DNA of 64,000 nucleotides from Epiperipatus broadwayi (GCA_028023455.1 JAQFVV010012672.1:1050001-1114000); one strand, 5' to 3'; shown: positions 12,391 through 26,394, counted from the stretch's first letter. Numbers and translations: made by a program. The notes: generated by a model not told the origin, from the sequence alone.

Positions 12391-15300
12391 GTAAAAAGAA
12401 GTGAACAAAATTTTTTCTCTGATATATAACAAATCTGGTTTTCATTGTAGAGTTTTCTACATTAATATACTAAATAATTTAATTGAGGTTTATATTATAA
12501 TTGTACTTATTTTAAATTATGCATATATGCCTGTGTATGCGTGAATAAGTACATTTTGATCAGGCTATATAGCTTAAAGACAAATTATTTTTTGAATTTT
12601 GATTATAAATAACAAATTTATTTAAAGATTTAGATTAATAGTTTAGCAGATTTATCCAAACAAATATCTTTCATTATTTAGTGCAGAGATAAAGTGTTAA
12701 ATTCTAGAACGTAATATCCTCAGGTCAATTGTAGTTCTAGTATTTCTGGTACTTGAACTTCTTATGAATTCCTACAATAAAACCACTCCATTATTATTTA
12801 TCCAGACAAACTTTAAAGTTTTTATCTATTTAACGTAAATGTAAAGTGCTGTCAACAAGTCACACATAAAATATATAAATTATTTTTGCCATCTATGTGA
12901 CATTATGTCCTCCTCAAATTTTTTGACTGCAACTTCAATTCTTTGGTTTAGGCATCAATATCAGCCTTTGAAATGCTGTATGATCAATTTCTAAGAAGCA
13001 AATCACTTAGTGTAGTGTTAAATAATCTAGATAGTCAAAAAATTGTCATTTCGTGGTCACATCCTTCTGTTTGGGAATTTTTTATAGATTTGCAGGGCTT
13101 AACATACCATCTTGCTAGAAAACTTTGAAGTTTTATTTATTTCTTTAAAATTTGAATAGATAAAATATTTTCAGCACATCAAAATAGCTTTTAATCTTTT
13201 ATGTTAGTATATATAATTTTTTAATTCTATTCAATTATTATTAAACTTAATGTTATAACATATTAAAACTTTTGCAAACCTATATATCAGATTTTGTTTC
13301 ATCATGTTCTTTCTTATGAAAATTCATGGTGATTGAGAGATAAAACAAAGTCAAATAGTCATGTAAAACAAAACATACTACAAATATCCATAACTTTATG
13401 AGTTTTTTTAAAAATGTTTTTGCAATTTGCAATTTAATTTTTATTTTGGTTCAGAATTTAAAGATAATTTATGTGCTTATGCACATACGTAACATATATT
13501 TAATCCAATACACATGTATATACTGTAGAAGAACATTTAGCAGAGGTTGAATTGGTGCTTCTTAGAAATACAAAAAGTATCCAAAAATTAGAGTTATAAA
13601 TGTAATTAAACATTTATTAATACACAGTTAATAATTACTGTGGTTTATTCTGAATGCCAATTTGTAAATTTCATTCATTGTTACATGTCAGCATAAACTG
13701 TTAAATTGTTGAATAGAAGTATGAACTACTATTTTTTCTATGTTTTTATAAATTTACCTTTGATCATTCATCAATGAATTTTACTTGATTTGCATCTATC
13801 ATTTTGCAAAATCAGTGATGGGATTTGGAATTGTTATAGTTATTTTGAATTCAACATATGTAATCGCACTAGAGAATTATGGTATAGTTTTAATTAAAAA
13901 AATTAAATACTTTCCAATAGGCTCACAATATAATTATTATATATTTATAATTTACGTTAATTTTTATACTTATATAAGGCTAAAACCTTAGTACATGCAC
14001 CTTGAGTGCTTAATTTAACTTTAAGAAGCTCTGCTGTTATACGTTGATTTGTGCATTAAAATTATGCTATAAACAATATTTATAATTTATTTAAACTATT
14101 TCTTTATTGGTCATATATTTATATAATTATATATGTAAAGTTATTCTTTCATGTACAACAGCGGCATTATAAGCAGGTTTGGAACTTCAAATGAGTTCAT
14201 TTTTCTCTGATGTTTTTACTAATTTATTCAAAGAAAACCTGGATTCAGCAGTCTATTTGGCTTAGATATATTAGTATGTTTGGCATATGAAACTTTATGC
14301 GTTAAATTCATAGGTGTGATTAGTCTAGTTTCAAATCAGTTTTTCAAATGAAATGAAAATTAATGGAAGGCTTTCTTTTTTTGTTGTATCAAAATATATA
14401 ATAATTGTTTTTTTTTCCATCCAAACCACCCCATACCCAAATTCTCTTATTTAATTTTTTTTTTATAAAAAAAAAAATTTTTATATTTTAAAAATAAAAA
14501 ATTTAAATATAAAAAAAAAAAAAATCCATCATAAAAATAAAATAAAAAAAAAAAAAAAAAAAAACAACCAAAAAAAGACTTTTATATATATAATATATAT
14601 AAAGAACTATTATCATATTGAATCAAAATATATAATAATTGTATTGACACTGTTTTTTCTAAATTTAAAAATTCTATTTCTTTTAATACCCAAGAAGTCT
14701 ATGAGATCTTTTATGGGGTTTGTAAAACTTCTTACATGGGCATGAGTAATCTTCTCATAAATACTAAGAGAGATGAATATGTTAATGCAGTTTAAATAAT
14801 GGTCATCACTTTAACAATCGCTACACATTTTACACAACTATAATATAGATTTCACTAACATCAAAGTCCTGGCCAAGTGTAATATGCACTAATAGAGTAG
14901 TTAGAGACTTCATCAATAAATGCTATGTTTCAGTTAACGTTTTGTTTGATTAAATTGTTGCAGATGCATATATAGCTGGTAAACATAAATCTCACTTCTG
15001 TATATAGCAATTATACAGTTCATAATTTTATCAATATACGATGTTAATATTAATTTTCTTTAATGCAGATAATAATTTCTTTCTAGAAGCTTTCTTTCCT
15101 ATAGCTTTATACCAATTATAATATATTGAAACATTATGAGATAAAACTGCATCTATTTCGTTTATAATTTTACTATAATCATTATACTTTTCAAAATATA
15201 TTTCATAATTGTAATAATTTCCATTGTTGTAATTATTCCACATATGTTAGACTCACTAAAGATACTATCAAATAAAATAACATCCAATGATAATTTATAT

Positions 15301-15623
15301 TTCTCAGTACAAAAATTTACAATACAAGATTCATTTATATAACACTGTTTGTATATAAATTAAAGCCAAAATTTTTATGGATAAAAAGTGTAAATATGCA
15401 GCTCAATTTTAACTGTGTATGTGATGTTGTTTGTTGTTAATATCATGATTGCCCTGATATAATTAGTTGGAACAAACCTATCATCATCAGAGTAGTGAAT
15501 ATCAGTTAAGTTGTTACAAAGATATTGAAATCAGAAAATTTCTGAATTTAATTAAAAACATTAGCCTTAAATATATGATTTGAAAATAAAATATTTGATT
15601 AATACAAGTGTAATGAGAAATGT
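12391..15623. other. Intron sequence with a low-complexity A/T block
   Basis: No gene seen. 14450-14620 is a block of long A and T runs with (TA)n and a few C. It may be a decayed polyA tail or simple repeat. The rest is unremarkable AT-rich DNA. Confidence 0.45.
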
Positions 15624-15629
15624 TTAAAT

Positions 15630-16660
15630 AGATTTGAAATTAATGGTTTTTTTATCAGCATACTTTATAATTTTTAAAACAAAAGATAGTTTAATGTTTT
15701 CACTGACTTCAACAACAATTAGTGCACACATTGCATTTAGGCTCCAATCATTTTCATTAATTCTCATCGCTATTTTACTTACAATTGCTATTTTACCTAC
15801 TTCAGACTTTGGGTTGATGCTGAAACATCTCTGCAAACTTATTAGATGGTCAACTGGAGCTTCTCCTATTTATTCGGCGAACACCTGAACCTTTAAGAAT
15901 TGATTTATGTTTGTTTGAGCTAGTAGGTATTTGGCTGAGACCTCCTGACTTTCTGTTATACTATCACTCATTATCTGACCTTTCTTCTCTCCGAATATAT
16001 CCAGGCTCTCACCCTCTACTTTCATTTTCTTTTCACTTGATTTATCTTTTATTTCGCTCTTATTTTATTCCTTCTCTCAATATTTTTCTCCCTTTCCTGA
16101 CTACTCTCTTTTTCTTTACCGATGTTCCATTCTAATTCAAAAAACTTACTTTCATTTTTATTTTGCATTTCTGTCCTCATATCATGCATTTCCTTTCTTA
16201 TTTCCTGATATCTTGATTCCATTCTTTGTTCCATTTCTTACAATTTTTTCATAATAATCTCTTTCATGCCTTTTCTTCTTTTTCTGTATTATATTGGTCC
16301 ATCTTCTTTCGTGAATGGGTTTTCATCTACTTCATGTTCCTTATCTAGCACTTGCTGTTTCCCATATGATCTTATTTCTTTTATATATTTTAATTTCTAT
16401 TTCAAAAAACAAACATGCCGGATTTAATTCCCCAACCCACAAAGTACTATGCTATCATCATTGTTTCCCTGTTTCATTTGTCTAAACTGCAGTCAGCTTC
16501 AATATTTTTTTTATTACTTTAATTCTTACAGCTTTTTGATTTTATTTAAATGAAATACACAAAAAAATCTATACTCTTAACATTCTCCACTGTTCGGAAC
16601 CCCATCATTGGGAGTCCATTGTAACAATACTGTTTATATTTCAATTTATCTTTGTTGAGT
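15630..16660 (-). pseudogene. Ty3/gypsy-like 5' fragment (gag-like, decayed)
   Basis: On the - strand, 16234-16049 encodes a charged coiled coil beginning MEQRMESRYQEIRKEMHDMR, similar in style to gag N-termini of K02A2.6-type gypsy elements. Downstream, 15836-15640 shares a short block (TGTGTGC..AAT..TTG..GAAGTCA) with the 21.3-kb part of the other gypsy remnant. Just upstream in element orientation, TGTTACA is followed after one base by TGGACTCCC (complement of about 16610-16626), which resembles an LTR end plus tRNA primer-binding site. Truncated and full of stops. The assignment is an inference. Confidence 0.4.
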
Positions 16661-18333
16661 TTTATGCTAACTTAATGTATATCCTATTTCATATACTTTA
16701 TCGAGATGGCTGTATACTTGCCATTCACATGTAGACGAGTTGTTTTAAAACTTACCTACCATAAAAAAATATTGATGTATATTTGCCCGACAATAATATT
16801 TCATTATTCCTGATTAATATTTATCCTAACAGCATATTTATGATCATTGGATGTAACCGATTCCAAGTGCCAGTCCTACAATCTAAGTAAGAATTATCCT
16901 AAAGGCTTTAGATGGGGAATTTTACGTTAGCGTAATAACAAAAAGGTCCCTACCCTAACTAGCTCAATCACAGGGCGGGTGATATTTATACCGAGGGAGA
17001 TATGTTAATAATAAAGTATCTATTTGAATTGAGCCACTCATATATATTACTAACCAAGAAAATGCATTTAATAAAATAATAAAAAAAAATACTCATTACT
17101 CTCATGAAACTACATACATTATCTTTTAATGGTCCAAAACTGTCATTTGGAAAATAATTAAACTTACAATACAGTTTACAAAGATTAACAGAGGCAGGAA
17201 AAAATATATTATACATATATATATATATAATGTAGAAGGTATTTAAAGAAAAACATAAATATTACCTTTGATCCCTGGAACTCATGCTATTTAAACATAG
17301 ATAAAATGTAAGCTTACTACCCAAAGATATGGCCATATGAATTGTCCAAATAATGTCTCTGTTTTCAATTTTTGAAGAATCAGTTAACGAAGTAATTTCT
17401 TCGGATTTGCAGGAAGACTGTATCAGATGCAGACTTCAGTTTTTATAGACGACAGGATCAGTAGCATATTTTCTTGAATGGTAGGGAATAGTCGATCACG
17501 TTTACCCCCACATCATCATGTTGGCATGCATATATTCTGTTTTAACAGTATCTTTCAATTATATTTCTCGGTAACAATTTTAACACTCTGTGGAAATGTT
17601 GATTTTACACAGATGACGATTTTATTCACCATCCTAATGTTTGACTTTCAACGTTTCACTCATATATATCTAACGCGTTTTCTTCTCCTGTGCTTTCTGG
17701 TACCTTCTCAAACTTCACAAAACTATTAATTCCACTGATTTTTTTTTTTTGTATTTATATCACTTTAAGATAATGGAGAACATTCTATTATTTTTATCTC
17801 ACATAGTATCTCACATCATTTACTAATTAAAAACTAAAATGTTCGACTTTTTTTTAATTTGATATCTAGTTCCAACTTTCCTTGTTGCTTTCTAAATATT
17901 TTTACAAAAAAAAAATCTTTTAGCATGTTTTATATAAAAGCCATTTATTTGTAATATTTTTCTTTTTTTTTTTAAATAACATTTCAAAACAAATAATGCA
18001 AATTAAAATACATTGATAACCATCTGTTTCTTTTACAGAAAAAAAAAAATATTTTTCTCTCTTTTTTTTTTTCAATCAAAAAAAAACTAACTTTACATAA
18101 AAAAAAAAAAAAAATTATCTATTTAAGCGTATTTTACATTTGGCCCTTTAACATTATATATATATATGCATATTTCATAAAAAAGTAATGAGCAATAGTT
18201 CTCATGAAACATATGGTGGGTAAGATGCTTATTTATTATATAAATTTTTTTAGACAAATATATATGCACTACTGTGTCTACAGGTATACATGAGAATATA
18301 TTTTCCCTTGGGACAGGGTTTGAATTCGGTTCT
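16661..18333. other. Intron sequence, unassigned
   Basis: No gene recognised. The part around 16950-16990 is less AT-rich and holds CTAGCTCAATCA, also seen in the 48.85-50.3 kb repeat region (GACTAGCTCAATCA). 17900-18120 is dominated by A and T runs. Confidence 0.35.
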
Positions 18334-18401
18334 TGTTACAATATAATACAAGATTTTATTAAACTTTATTTGCAATACATATATACACATAGAACAGTCC
18401 A
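18334..18401 (-). repeat. Putative 3' LTR of the gypsy element
   Basis: Read on the - strand it begins TGGACTGTTCTATGTG, holds the polyA signal block AATAAAGTTTAATAAAATC and ends TTGTAACA (a TG...CA LTR pattern). Immediately upstream in element direction is a polypurine tract, AGTGAGGGAGGAA (complement of 18402-18414). A similar sequence lies at 21578-21637. It is unusually short for an LTR, so the left limit is uncertain. Confidence 0.45.
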
Positions 18402-18465
18402 TTCCTCCCTCACTCTAAAAAACAGTTCTTTCTGGTTACAAAAAAAAAAAATCTTGCAATCTTAT

Positions 18466-21130
18466 TTGTTGTCATCAAACTCTGGTGGGTTTAATGGGAG
18501 TTAAATCTTTTTCTTCTTCTTGATTATCCATTACATCCACTGGATCTGGTTGCATCATCTGATCAACTGCTGGGATACTTGTTCCTGCTGGATCTGGTTG
18601 ATCAGCTTGATTAGTTATGGGCATTCCTTTGTTTTGTAATTCCAAAGACATGACAGCATCTTTATTACAAATCAGCAATTCATTGGTTAAGTATTTTGGG
18701 CATTATCTCCATCTATTATTTCATTCTGATGAAATCGTAAATGATTGACATGTCTCTTCAGAATTTTTTAATTATTCAGTTTAACTGCTCGATTATATTT
18801 AGAGAGAACTTCCATGATAACAGCAGGAAATCATTTTCTTTTTAAAATATCACAACTCCACCCTAGTTCTCCTATTTTAAACTTTTCAGTGTCAAAATTA
18901 CTATTCCCAATAACTTTTATCCAGTAACATCTTTGTTAAGTGTGTGCAACACTTTGTTGACACACTAGGCATGAAATGTTGATAAAATATCATGTTAGCC
19001 AAAATTTCTTATATGTTTTTGTGAGATGTTTTATTCAGTGTCGCTTTCAAATGTTGCTCTGCCTTTTCAGCTAAACCATTAGATTCCGGATAATAAGAGG
19101 CTGTGAGTATGCATTTTATTCCCTTATCAGATAAAACTGCTGCAACTGTTGCGATGTAAATCCTGTCCCATTACTCGATACTATTGTTTCTGAAAAATCT
19201 AGGCCTGCAAAGGTCTCTTTTAGGGCACAAATAATACACTTTGCCCCCGTGTTTTGAACAAGCTTATATTCTGCCCATTTTGAATAAGAATCAATTGCAA
19301 CTAGAAAGATATATCTATTCATTGGATATGTATGGTCTAAATGTAAGTGTTGTCATGGTAACATTGTTTTGCCCACGAATCAAAAGTCTTTGGAGTCAAA
19401 TCTTAGTAGATTGGTACTCAACACAGTTTTAACTGTTCGTTTAATGTCCTGATTTAAATTAGGTCGCCAAACATAAAATGAGCTAAGGCTTTCATTTGCA
19501 CTATTCCTTGATATCCTCAGTGTAGCAAACTGAGTACTTGCTTCTGATAGTATGAGCATTCGATCCATCATTAGGATGCAAACCACTACACATAGATAGG
19601 GTTTCACAAGCATTCCAGATAGGTCTTGCAATGTAATTTGGTCGATTTTTAGGCTCTTCAAATCGAATCCAATTTCTTAAGCTTTCATATCCAGGATCAT
19701 TATTAATATTCACTTTTCAGCCTTGGAATTATTTACTCATTCCAAGTATCAATCTAATTTATTTCTATACATTTTTGCTGGAATTTACAAACATCCATTT
19801 AACTGATAAAGCATTATCGTGAGTAATTTTTTTTCTGGGTTTGTAAATTAATACATAATCATACGCTGCTAAAAATTAATCCAATGAATTAAACACTGGC
19901 TAGCATGTTTAGGAGTTCTTTTAGTATGTTCAAAAATTTCTCAGTAATGGACAATGATCCTATAAATAAAGAATTTACATCCATACACATATTGATGATA
20001 CTTTTTAACAGTATTAGATTACAGCCTTCTTGTCAAGTTGACTATAAGGTTTTCAGCAGCTGATCATATCTCAAGGCATTCACAATAGGGTGTTCTCCAT
20101 AAAAGCGATGCAAAATGACAGCTCCAATTTCAAAATCCGAAGCATCGATTATATTAATAACTTTCTGGTCACTATTTTTACGTTCAAAAAGCTGCCTAAA
20201 CATTAGTAAATCTTTTGCTTTCTGGAAAGCTAAATCATGCTTTTTAGTTCTTTTCCCACGCTGTCCTTTATGCTGTAGCTATATAGTAGTATAATGATAT
20301 TTGATTTCCCTTTGTAGGCTTTGGAATATTTTTGACAGCTCTGTTTCTGGGTTAGGGTTTTTTTCTTTCTGATGTATAACGTGGTCCAGAAATTTAATTT
20401 CACATGTAGACCATATACATTTAGAAGGATTAATTCTAGATCCAACTTTGTCCAGTTTTGCACAAACATACTACTCGCGGGTTTCCAATCCACTTTCTGT
20501 TAGAGCAGTTATTAAAATGTCATTTAAATAAGGAAATAAACTATCCATTTTTAGCTTGAAACACGTTTGGAGCAACTGTAATCCCACAAGGCAACTTGTT
20601 ATACTTATAAAGTCCCAGATTAGTACTGATCATTAGCAATTCAGCAGTTCTATCTATAACAGGTATTTGATGAAAAGCTGACTTAAAATTGAATTTTTGC
20701 AAAGAACATGGCCTTCTGAAACAACGCCAAAACTTCGCATACAATTGGAACTGGATATGCTTCTTTATTTACAAATTTATTAAGATGTAACACAATAATC
20801 TCTGCACAATCGAATGCTGCTATCCAGTTTCATAGTTGCAATTACTGGTGTAGCTCATAATGAATCTTCATCTGTAGATAAGACATCTTTCTTTATTGAC
20901 CATATCTTTAATAGTCTGTTCAATTTTGGATTTTAAGGCAAAATGAATTGTATGCACTTTGCATACTATAGGCTGAGCTTAATTTAGAATTTCAATATCC
21001 ACTGGCTCAGCTGATCCTGGCTTAAATAAACGGAAAAACATCTTTTTAATTTCTGTTTCCAACTGAACTCTCTTAATTATTTTAAGACAAATTCCCAATG
21101 GACGAAACCAATTTTTTCCTAGTTGAGGAC
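18466..21130 (-). pseudogene. Ty3/gypsy pol remnant (RT, RNase H, integrase)
   Basis: On the - strand, in order: reverse transcriptase near 20940-20540 (FNFKSAFHQIPV, then GLYKYNKLPCG, then VFQ), the thumb region near 20440, an RNase H trace near 20150-20060 (EHPIVNALR), the integrase zinc-finger side (FYVWRPNLNQDIKR near 19470), and the integrase core at 19322-19116 (FLVAIDSYSKWAEY, then FSETIVSSNGTGFTS). Last come the chromodomain-like end (LKRHVNHLR near 18750) and EFDDNK-stop at 18466. The second catalytic Asp of the usual V-S-D-N-G is Ser here. Many frameshifts and stops; no intact protease or gag. Inactive. It lies antisense to GCC2 in its longest intron. Confidence 0.8.
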
Positions 21131-21194
21131 TTAATATTACTCTTCACAATGTGCAATGGTGAAACAATAGCTTTAACAATAATATTCATAGATT

Positions 21195-21228
21195 CCTCAC
21201 ACAGGTTCGAATCCTGTTGACTACGCCA
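21195..21228 (+). other. tRNA 3'-half-like sequence ending in CCA
   Basis: The segment ACAGGTTCGAATCCTGT is a full T-arm (5-bp stem, TTCGAAT loop), followed by TGACTAC, G and CCA, exactly the layout of a mature tRNA 3' end. Genomic tRNA genes do not usually encode CCA in animals, and no D- or anticodon arm is visible upstream. Read on the - strand it begins TGGCGTAGTCAACAGGAT, like a retroelement primer-binding site. It could also be a SINE scrap. Confidence 0.45.
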
Positions 21229-21229
21229 T

Positions 21230-21640
21230 TCTGCTGTATACAGAGGTAATATTTATGTTTACCAGCTCTTTATGCATTTGGAACAAATTTGATCAAACAA
21301 AACATTAACCATTTTGCTGACTTCTACAATGATTAGCACACACATTGTATTATTCTGCTTACAAAGTTGAACAATTGCTGCCCACAAGATTGAATAAATG
21401 TTGCTCTGCACCACTAGAATGTATGCGGCTATATTTTTGCTGTTCAGAATACATTGTAGGTTTCTTTTAAATATATTGACCTTGCTCAATATCAAATGCA
21501 GATTTTTAGCTTTATGCTAATTTTCTAGAGTAGATTTATACCAATAAAAATTTTAAGTGTACTGTCTTTATGTATAAAACAAGCTTTTATTAAACTTAAT
21601 TTACAATAAATATGCATATATACACACAGAACAGCCAGTA
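21230..21640 (-). repeat. Gypsy 5' region: gag scrap and 5' LTR-like repeat
   Basis: 21578-21637 repeats the 18334-18401 LTR-like block (TTTTATTAAACTTAATTTACA, ATATATACACACAGAACAGCC on the + strand). 21259-21495 is a short gag-like remnant sharing a block with 15640-15836. The full 5' gag/protease region is much shortened, so this is a deleted element. Confidence 0.45.
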
Positions 21641-24185
21641 ATATTGAAATATGTACAAAGTTTACAAATCAAATAGTAAAATTGCTGAATATATTTTAGG
21701 AAGAAGAAAGGCTTATATAGATGTGTATTGATCATCAGAAATTAATTTAAGAATTTTTGAAAGTATGAAAATTTACCATGAAGGATTACTTCTTCATTTA
21801 ATGATAGTTTTTTGGAAATTATTATTTTTTTTGTGACTGTATTGTTATAGAAAATGATAGATGGTTGACTTCATCAAATAATATGTGAAGTGATATAATT
21901 TAAGTTGTTTAGAATAAATAAGTTATCCAAAATCTTAATTTTGATAATTAAATGTATAATCAAAAAATGGAAACTTAAAGCTAACACAGAACACTAAGAT
22001 AACAAGAAAGTAGACATCACTGCTTCCTAGTAGGATTTATTTTGGAATAAAGTTATAAATTTGATCTTAAAAAAAAAATACTGAAATGGTAATAAGAATA
22101 TTTACGTATTTAACATCAATCTAGCTATAATTTTTTTTTTTTTGCAATTTATTAGATAATAAAACAGGTTTCTCATAATAAAATATAAACAATTGTAATG
22201 AGAAATCACATATTTCCTGATTATTTTTATCCTTCCAGTCTATAATTAGTCACCTCCCCCTCTAAACAGCTTATATTTGGATGCCAGCATTAAAGTTAAT
22301 GTGTTATTTTTGATGTGAGGTAAATGTTTCTCCCAAAACTAATTCTCTAGCTATAATGTCAAATTATAATTTTCTTTTATATTAAATAAATAACGAGTTT
22401 CTTATTTATAATGTCTAGGCAGTTAGCTGAAACTATTATCTAAGATTAGACTAATTACCATAAGAAATAACTCAGAATGAAATTTATGAGATTTTAAAAA
22501 CAGATTTAATAATATCTTAAGTTTTGATATAACCCACACAATAATTATTTTATTAATATGTAAATAAACAGAAAAATATTAAATAACAATAATTATAAAA
22601 AAATGTATTATATGATTAAAAATATATAGTCAGATAATTCACTCAATAAAATATTTATGGTTTCTAAATATTTTAGAAAGGCCTTCATTAATTAACTAAT
22701 TAATTGAATAAGATATTTTACCAGTATCTTGACTGTTAATTCACTTCTAAATATCATATTTATTTTTACTTTTTTGAGTTTTGACTTAATAGGACATTTT
22801 TGCTTGAGTCAGGAATAAGTTTCTTATGAGTTGTTTGGATATAATTTGCAGATATGCATAACTTCTGTTTAGTTCATAGGTGATTATTTGGCAATAGACT
22901 AGGAATAGGCATATTTGACTGGTCAGAACATTTTCAAGCACTCAATATATAGGAGGACCAGTGATGATGACAGTTATACCAGAAAGCTTTCTGCCTGCCA
23001 TAGAGCATATCTTCAATCTGCATTTTAATGCTTTCATAATTTTTTAATAATGGAAATCAGCTTTTTAATATATGGTAACAGCTATTTTGCAGATTATTGG
23101 TTTTGTTGCTTCCATACTCCATATGGCCCTAGATTGTTAAGTTGCCCTGCTGATGATCAGCTTCTTCATAACAGAGAAATGAAAGAGCAAATCTCCTCTA
23201 CTCAGCCTTATATATACTATCTAATTTGTCACTGCTGTTTTTAAATAAACAGGATTTCTTGTCTTTTTAGTTTTAACTTTTATTTTAGAAGTTAAATTTA
23301 GATTTTTAATCTGAAATTATAATTATTTCCAGACCATATCTGCTATCTTTATGTTTTTCAATTTAATAAGGTTGCTCAGTAATACTTACTCCCTTAAATT
23401 TTTGTTACAAAATAATTTAAAATTAAATACATTATTAAGTTTTTCTATGTTTTAAAAGAAGACAGAATATAAAATATATTTATATCTGATAATAAATCAT
23501 ATACTTTACACTTAGAACTTTTTTTTTTTTAAATTGCGTTTTTGAATTAGTTTGAGTAATATTTCTTTATTGATATCACTCATTACCTAAAATATTATTT
23601 CCCCTTTTTTAATTTTATTTTAGTGAAGCTTTTAGTCTATTGTGAAGACAGAAGAATATCAAATATTAATATAAGTAGTCAGCAAAAACTATTTTCTTGT
23701 TGATTAATAAAATTTCATTCCAATACACTTTATTATGACTTAATTAATTTAAAATATCTCAAATTTCTTTCAATAGTCAAAATAATAATAAATTTGATTA
23801 AAGTGTTAGTTATTATTATTTAATACACTAGGAGTAGAAGAATATGTTGAGCAAATGATTTTTTTTATTCGTCTTTTATTCAGTGATTATTATTATACAA
23901 ATAACAACAATAGTAAAAGAATATATACAGTTCAATAATGAGTATAGAATTTTAAGAACTAATTGATGGTTTTTAATAATTCATACAGGATATTTAAATT
24001 TTCACCATTTTTAAAAATTTTATACTCATTTAATATTAAATATTTATTTGCTCATTTAATTTTATATTTACAAATTTAATATCAGAAATAGATACAAAGC
24101 ATCATGCTAGCTGAAATCTATATAAAATATTTGCAATGTCCCATAGCTATTATAATAATCCGGACGTTGAGCTACTTAACGTAAT
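21641..24185. other. Intron sequence, nothing identified
   Basis: AT-rich DNA. 22900-23200 is somewhat less AT-rich but has no protein similarity I recognise. No repeat seen more than once. Confidence 0.4.
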
Positions 24186-26394
24186 CTACACTACAGGGCG
24201 CCATCTAGGCATTTGAACCTAGAAAAATTTATAAAGTAGGCAGATACGTAAGTCAAAAAAAAAAAATTTATTTTATTTTTTTATTTTATTGTATTTTGAT
24301 ATCCGGTCGTTAGCCCATGTCACTAGCTCAAGGAGTAGCAGAGATTAAATATTTATAATAAATTCTTATATAAGAATATATAAAAAAGAATAAAATAAGC
24401 CACTGCCAGTAATTAACACACAAACATTTATTTACGCACATATATAAAATTTAGCATTATTTTAGAATAACTTTTGCTTTGGATTTTAACTTGATTTTAG
24501 AATTTAAATTTACATTTTAATTTTTATAATATTATAAGTTTACATTTTAATTTTTTATAAGTTCGCACAGATGGGTTTATAAAATGTGTTTTTAATGTTT
24601 GAGTATAGATCGGTTACATAGATTTCACAGTTAAAAACATTTCAAAATAAACATAAATGATCAAAATACAAAGTCATTGATACCGTCAATTGCAGAGGGA
24701 AATTTAGAAACCCAATGGTGTTCATCATAAGACACCGCATTGACACCAATAACTTAAAGACATCCGACATAAATACGTCTTAGATACTCACCGTAAGGTA
24801 TCAGTATTTACCGAATGTCTATATATTTTGATCAAATATGAAAACCAAAAACATAATCAACCAGTAACGAATCCATGCAAGCGTCTATACCCAACTTAAA
24901 TTTAATGCATCTTTATTTAGAATGTCGAGTATGAATAGACTACATAGATTTGCATTCAAAAATAAAATATTCAATCCTTGTTTAACCTTAGGCCAAAGGT
25001 TCGCAGTCAAACCAAACTTCAATCCATCTGATATATCGATGTGTTCAATGTAATACGAATACAGCAGCACAATTAGGTTAAGAGAAGAAACTGCTTCTCG
25101 TCAGATAGGAATATTACATCTATCTGATGATGAGAGCAATAAAAAAAAAAAACTCCATAGGAAGGAACTGCAGTCTCCATCTTATAATTCCTTCCATAGG
25201 CAAAATGAGTGTGTGCGGCGTGTAATAGCGATTCTGCCCGTAGCGAATCTCATACTACATCTACTAATTACACCAATATATCCAATCCATTGACCTAATT
25301 CAACCACGAAACAAATAACCTAAGATTACCCTCCCCTAATATAACTTTACAAATCTATATAGCCATTCACGCCCAACTTAAGTTTAATATTTATATAGTT
25401 TAATTTATCGAAAAACAGAAATCATAATAAAAACTTAAAAGAACAAAAAAAAAAAAAAATGGAAATGATTTTACACAAGAAATACATCAAATAAAATTAT
25501 ACCTAATTTATAAATAATTTAGTTTGGTCAAATAGGAATCTATTTCTATATTTTTTTTTTAAATACGGAACAAGTTTAGAAGTAAAGTTCTTATTGTTTA
25601 GAAATGTACATTAATTATATATATTTAAAGCTGAGAGTTCAAAAAGTTCTTACGATTTCAAAATGTTCCTTTTATCCGATGCTTGCCGTTTGAACGTAAA
25701 TTCCCACGCCGTCCTAAAGAGATTGTTATTCTGTTGGCCAATTTATTTATTCATCCGGAGGTCTTTTGCTTTGGCTGGTCCTCAATGTAGAAAATGTTGT
25801 CATTTTTTTTTTTAACAAAACTGAAGGGATTGAAGAGTGCGTCTTTTCAATCCCTTCTCCTTCAACTCCACACTAACACATATCTGTCCTCTTATAATAA
25901 CTAACTAATAATTTCCAAACTTTTCCTTTTATATTAATTTTAAGGATCCAATGGACATTACGTCATCGATGATGATCCTTCCGTTGAGGTCCGATTTTCC
26001 CGATGGATTTCTCTCATTTGCTATTAGTTTCTATTGTTTTCCTATCTGATCATTGCTTATACATTTAAATGCCCAAAGGCTAGTTCACTTTGACTAATTA
26101 AATTAATCATTTCCATTTCTGATTAATTAATGTGTTTTCCAAACTTAAAGATATATTTTTATCTCTAAATCTTTTTGTTGAAAGATTTAGTTTTCCTATT
26201 TTTAATAAAGTTTTATTTTAATAATTTTTTTTTTTTTTATCTGTGCGATTTTATATATATACGAATTTAAGATGATTTATTAATTTTCAATTTTTAATTC
26301 TTAAAAAAGAAATTTTTATTTGCGAACTTTTATTTTTTTTTCATGTTTACTAATAAAAAAATAATGTAATGTCATATGTGCTCGTTACACTATA
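24186..26394 (+). repeat. Single-arm copy of foldback repeat FB1 (2.2 kb)
   Basis: 24186-25430 is the inverse of 1790-2960. Shared blocks include GGGCGCCATCTAGGCATTTG, TTGATCAAAATATATAGACA (in inverse), CTCACCGTAAGGTATCA and CTCCATAGGAA. 25430-26394 is a direct copy of 1-955: TTTAGTTTGGTCA.ATAGGA, ACGTAAATTCCCACGCCGTC. It ends at GTGCTCGTTACA, where the 1-2960 copy turns into its inverted arm. A mixed relation of this kind is expected if 1-2960 is a palindrome of this unit. No coding capacity. Confidence 0.75.

Noticed and set aside
12900-13130. Possible protein remnant in a less AT-rich patch
   Set aside because: Translation in all frames gave no family pattern that I could defend.
21195-21228. 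A complete tRNA gene
   Set aside because: Only the T-arm and acceptor 3' strand with CCA are present; no D-arm or anticodon arm upstream.
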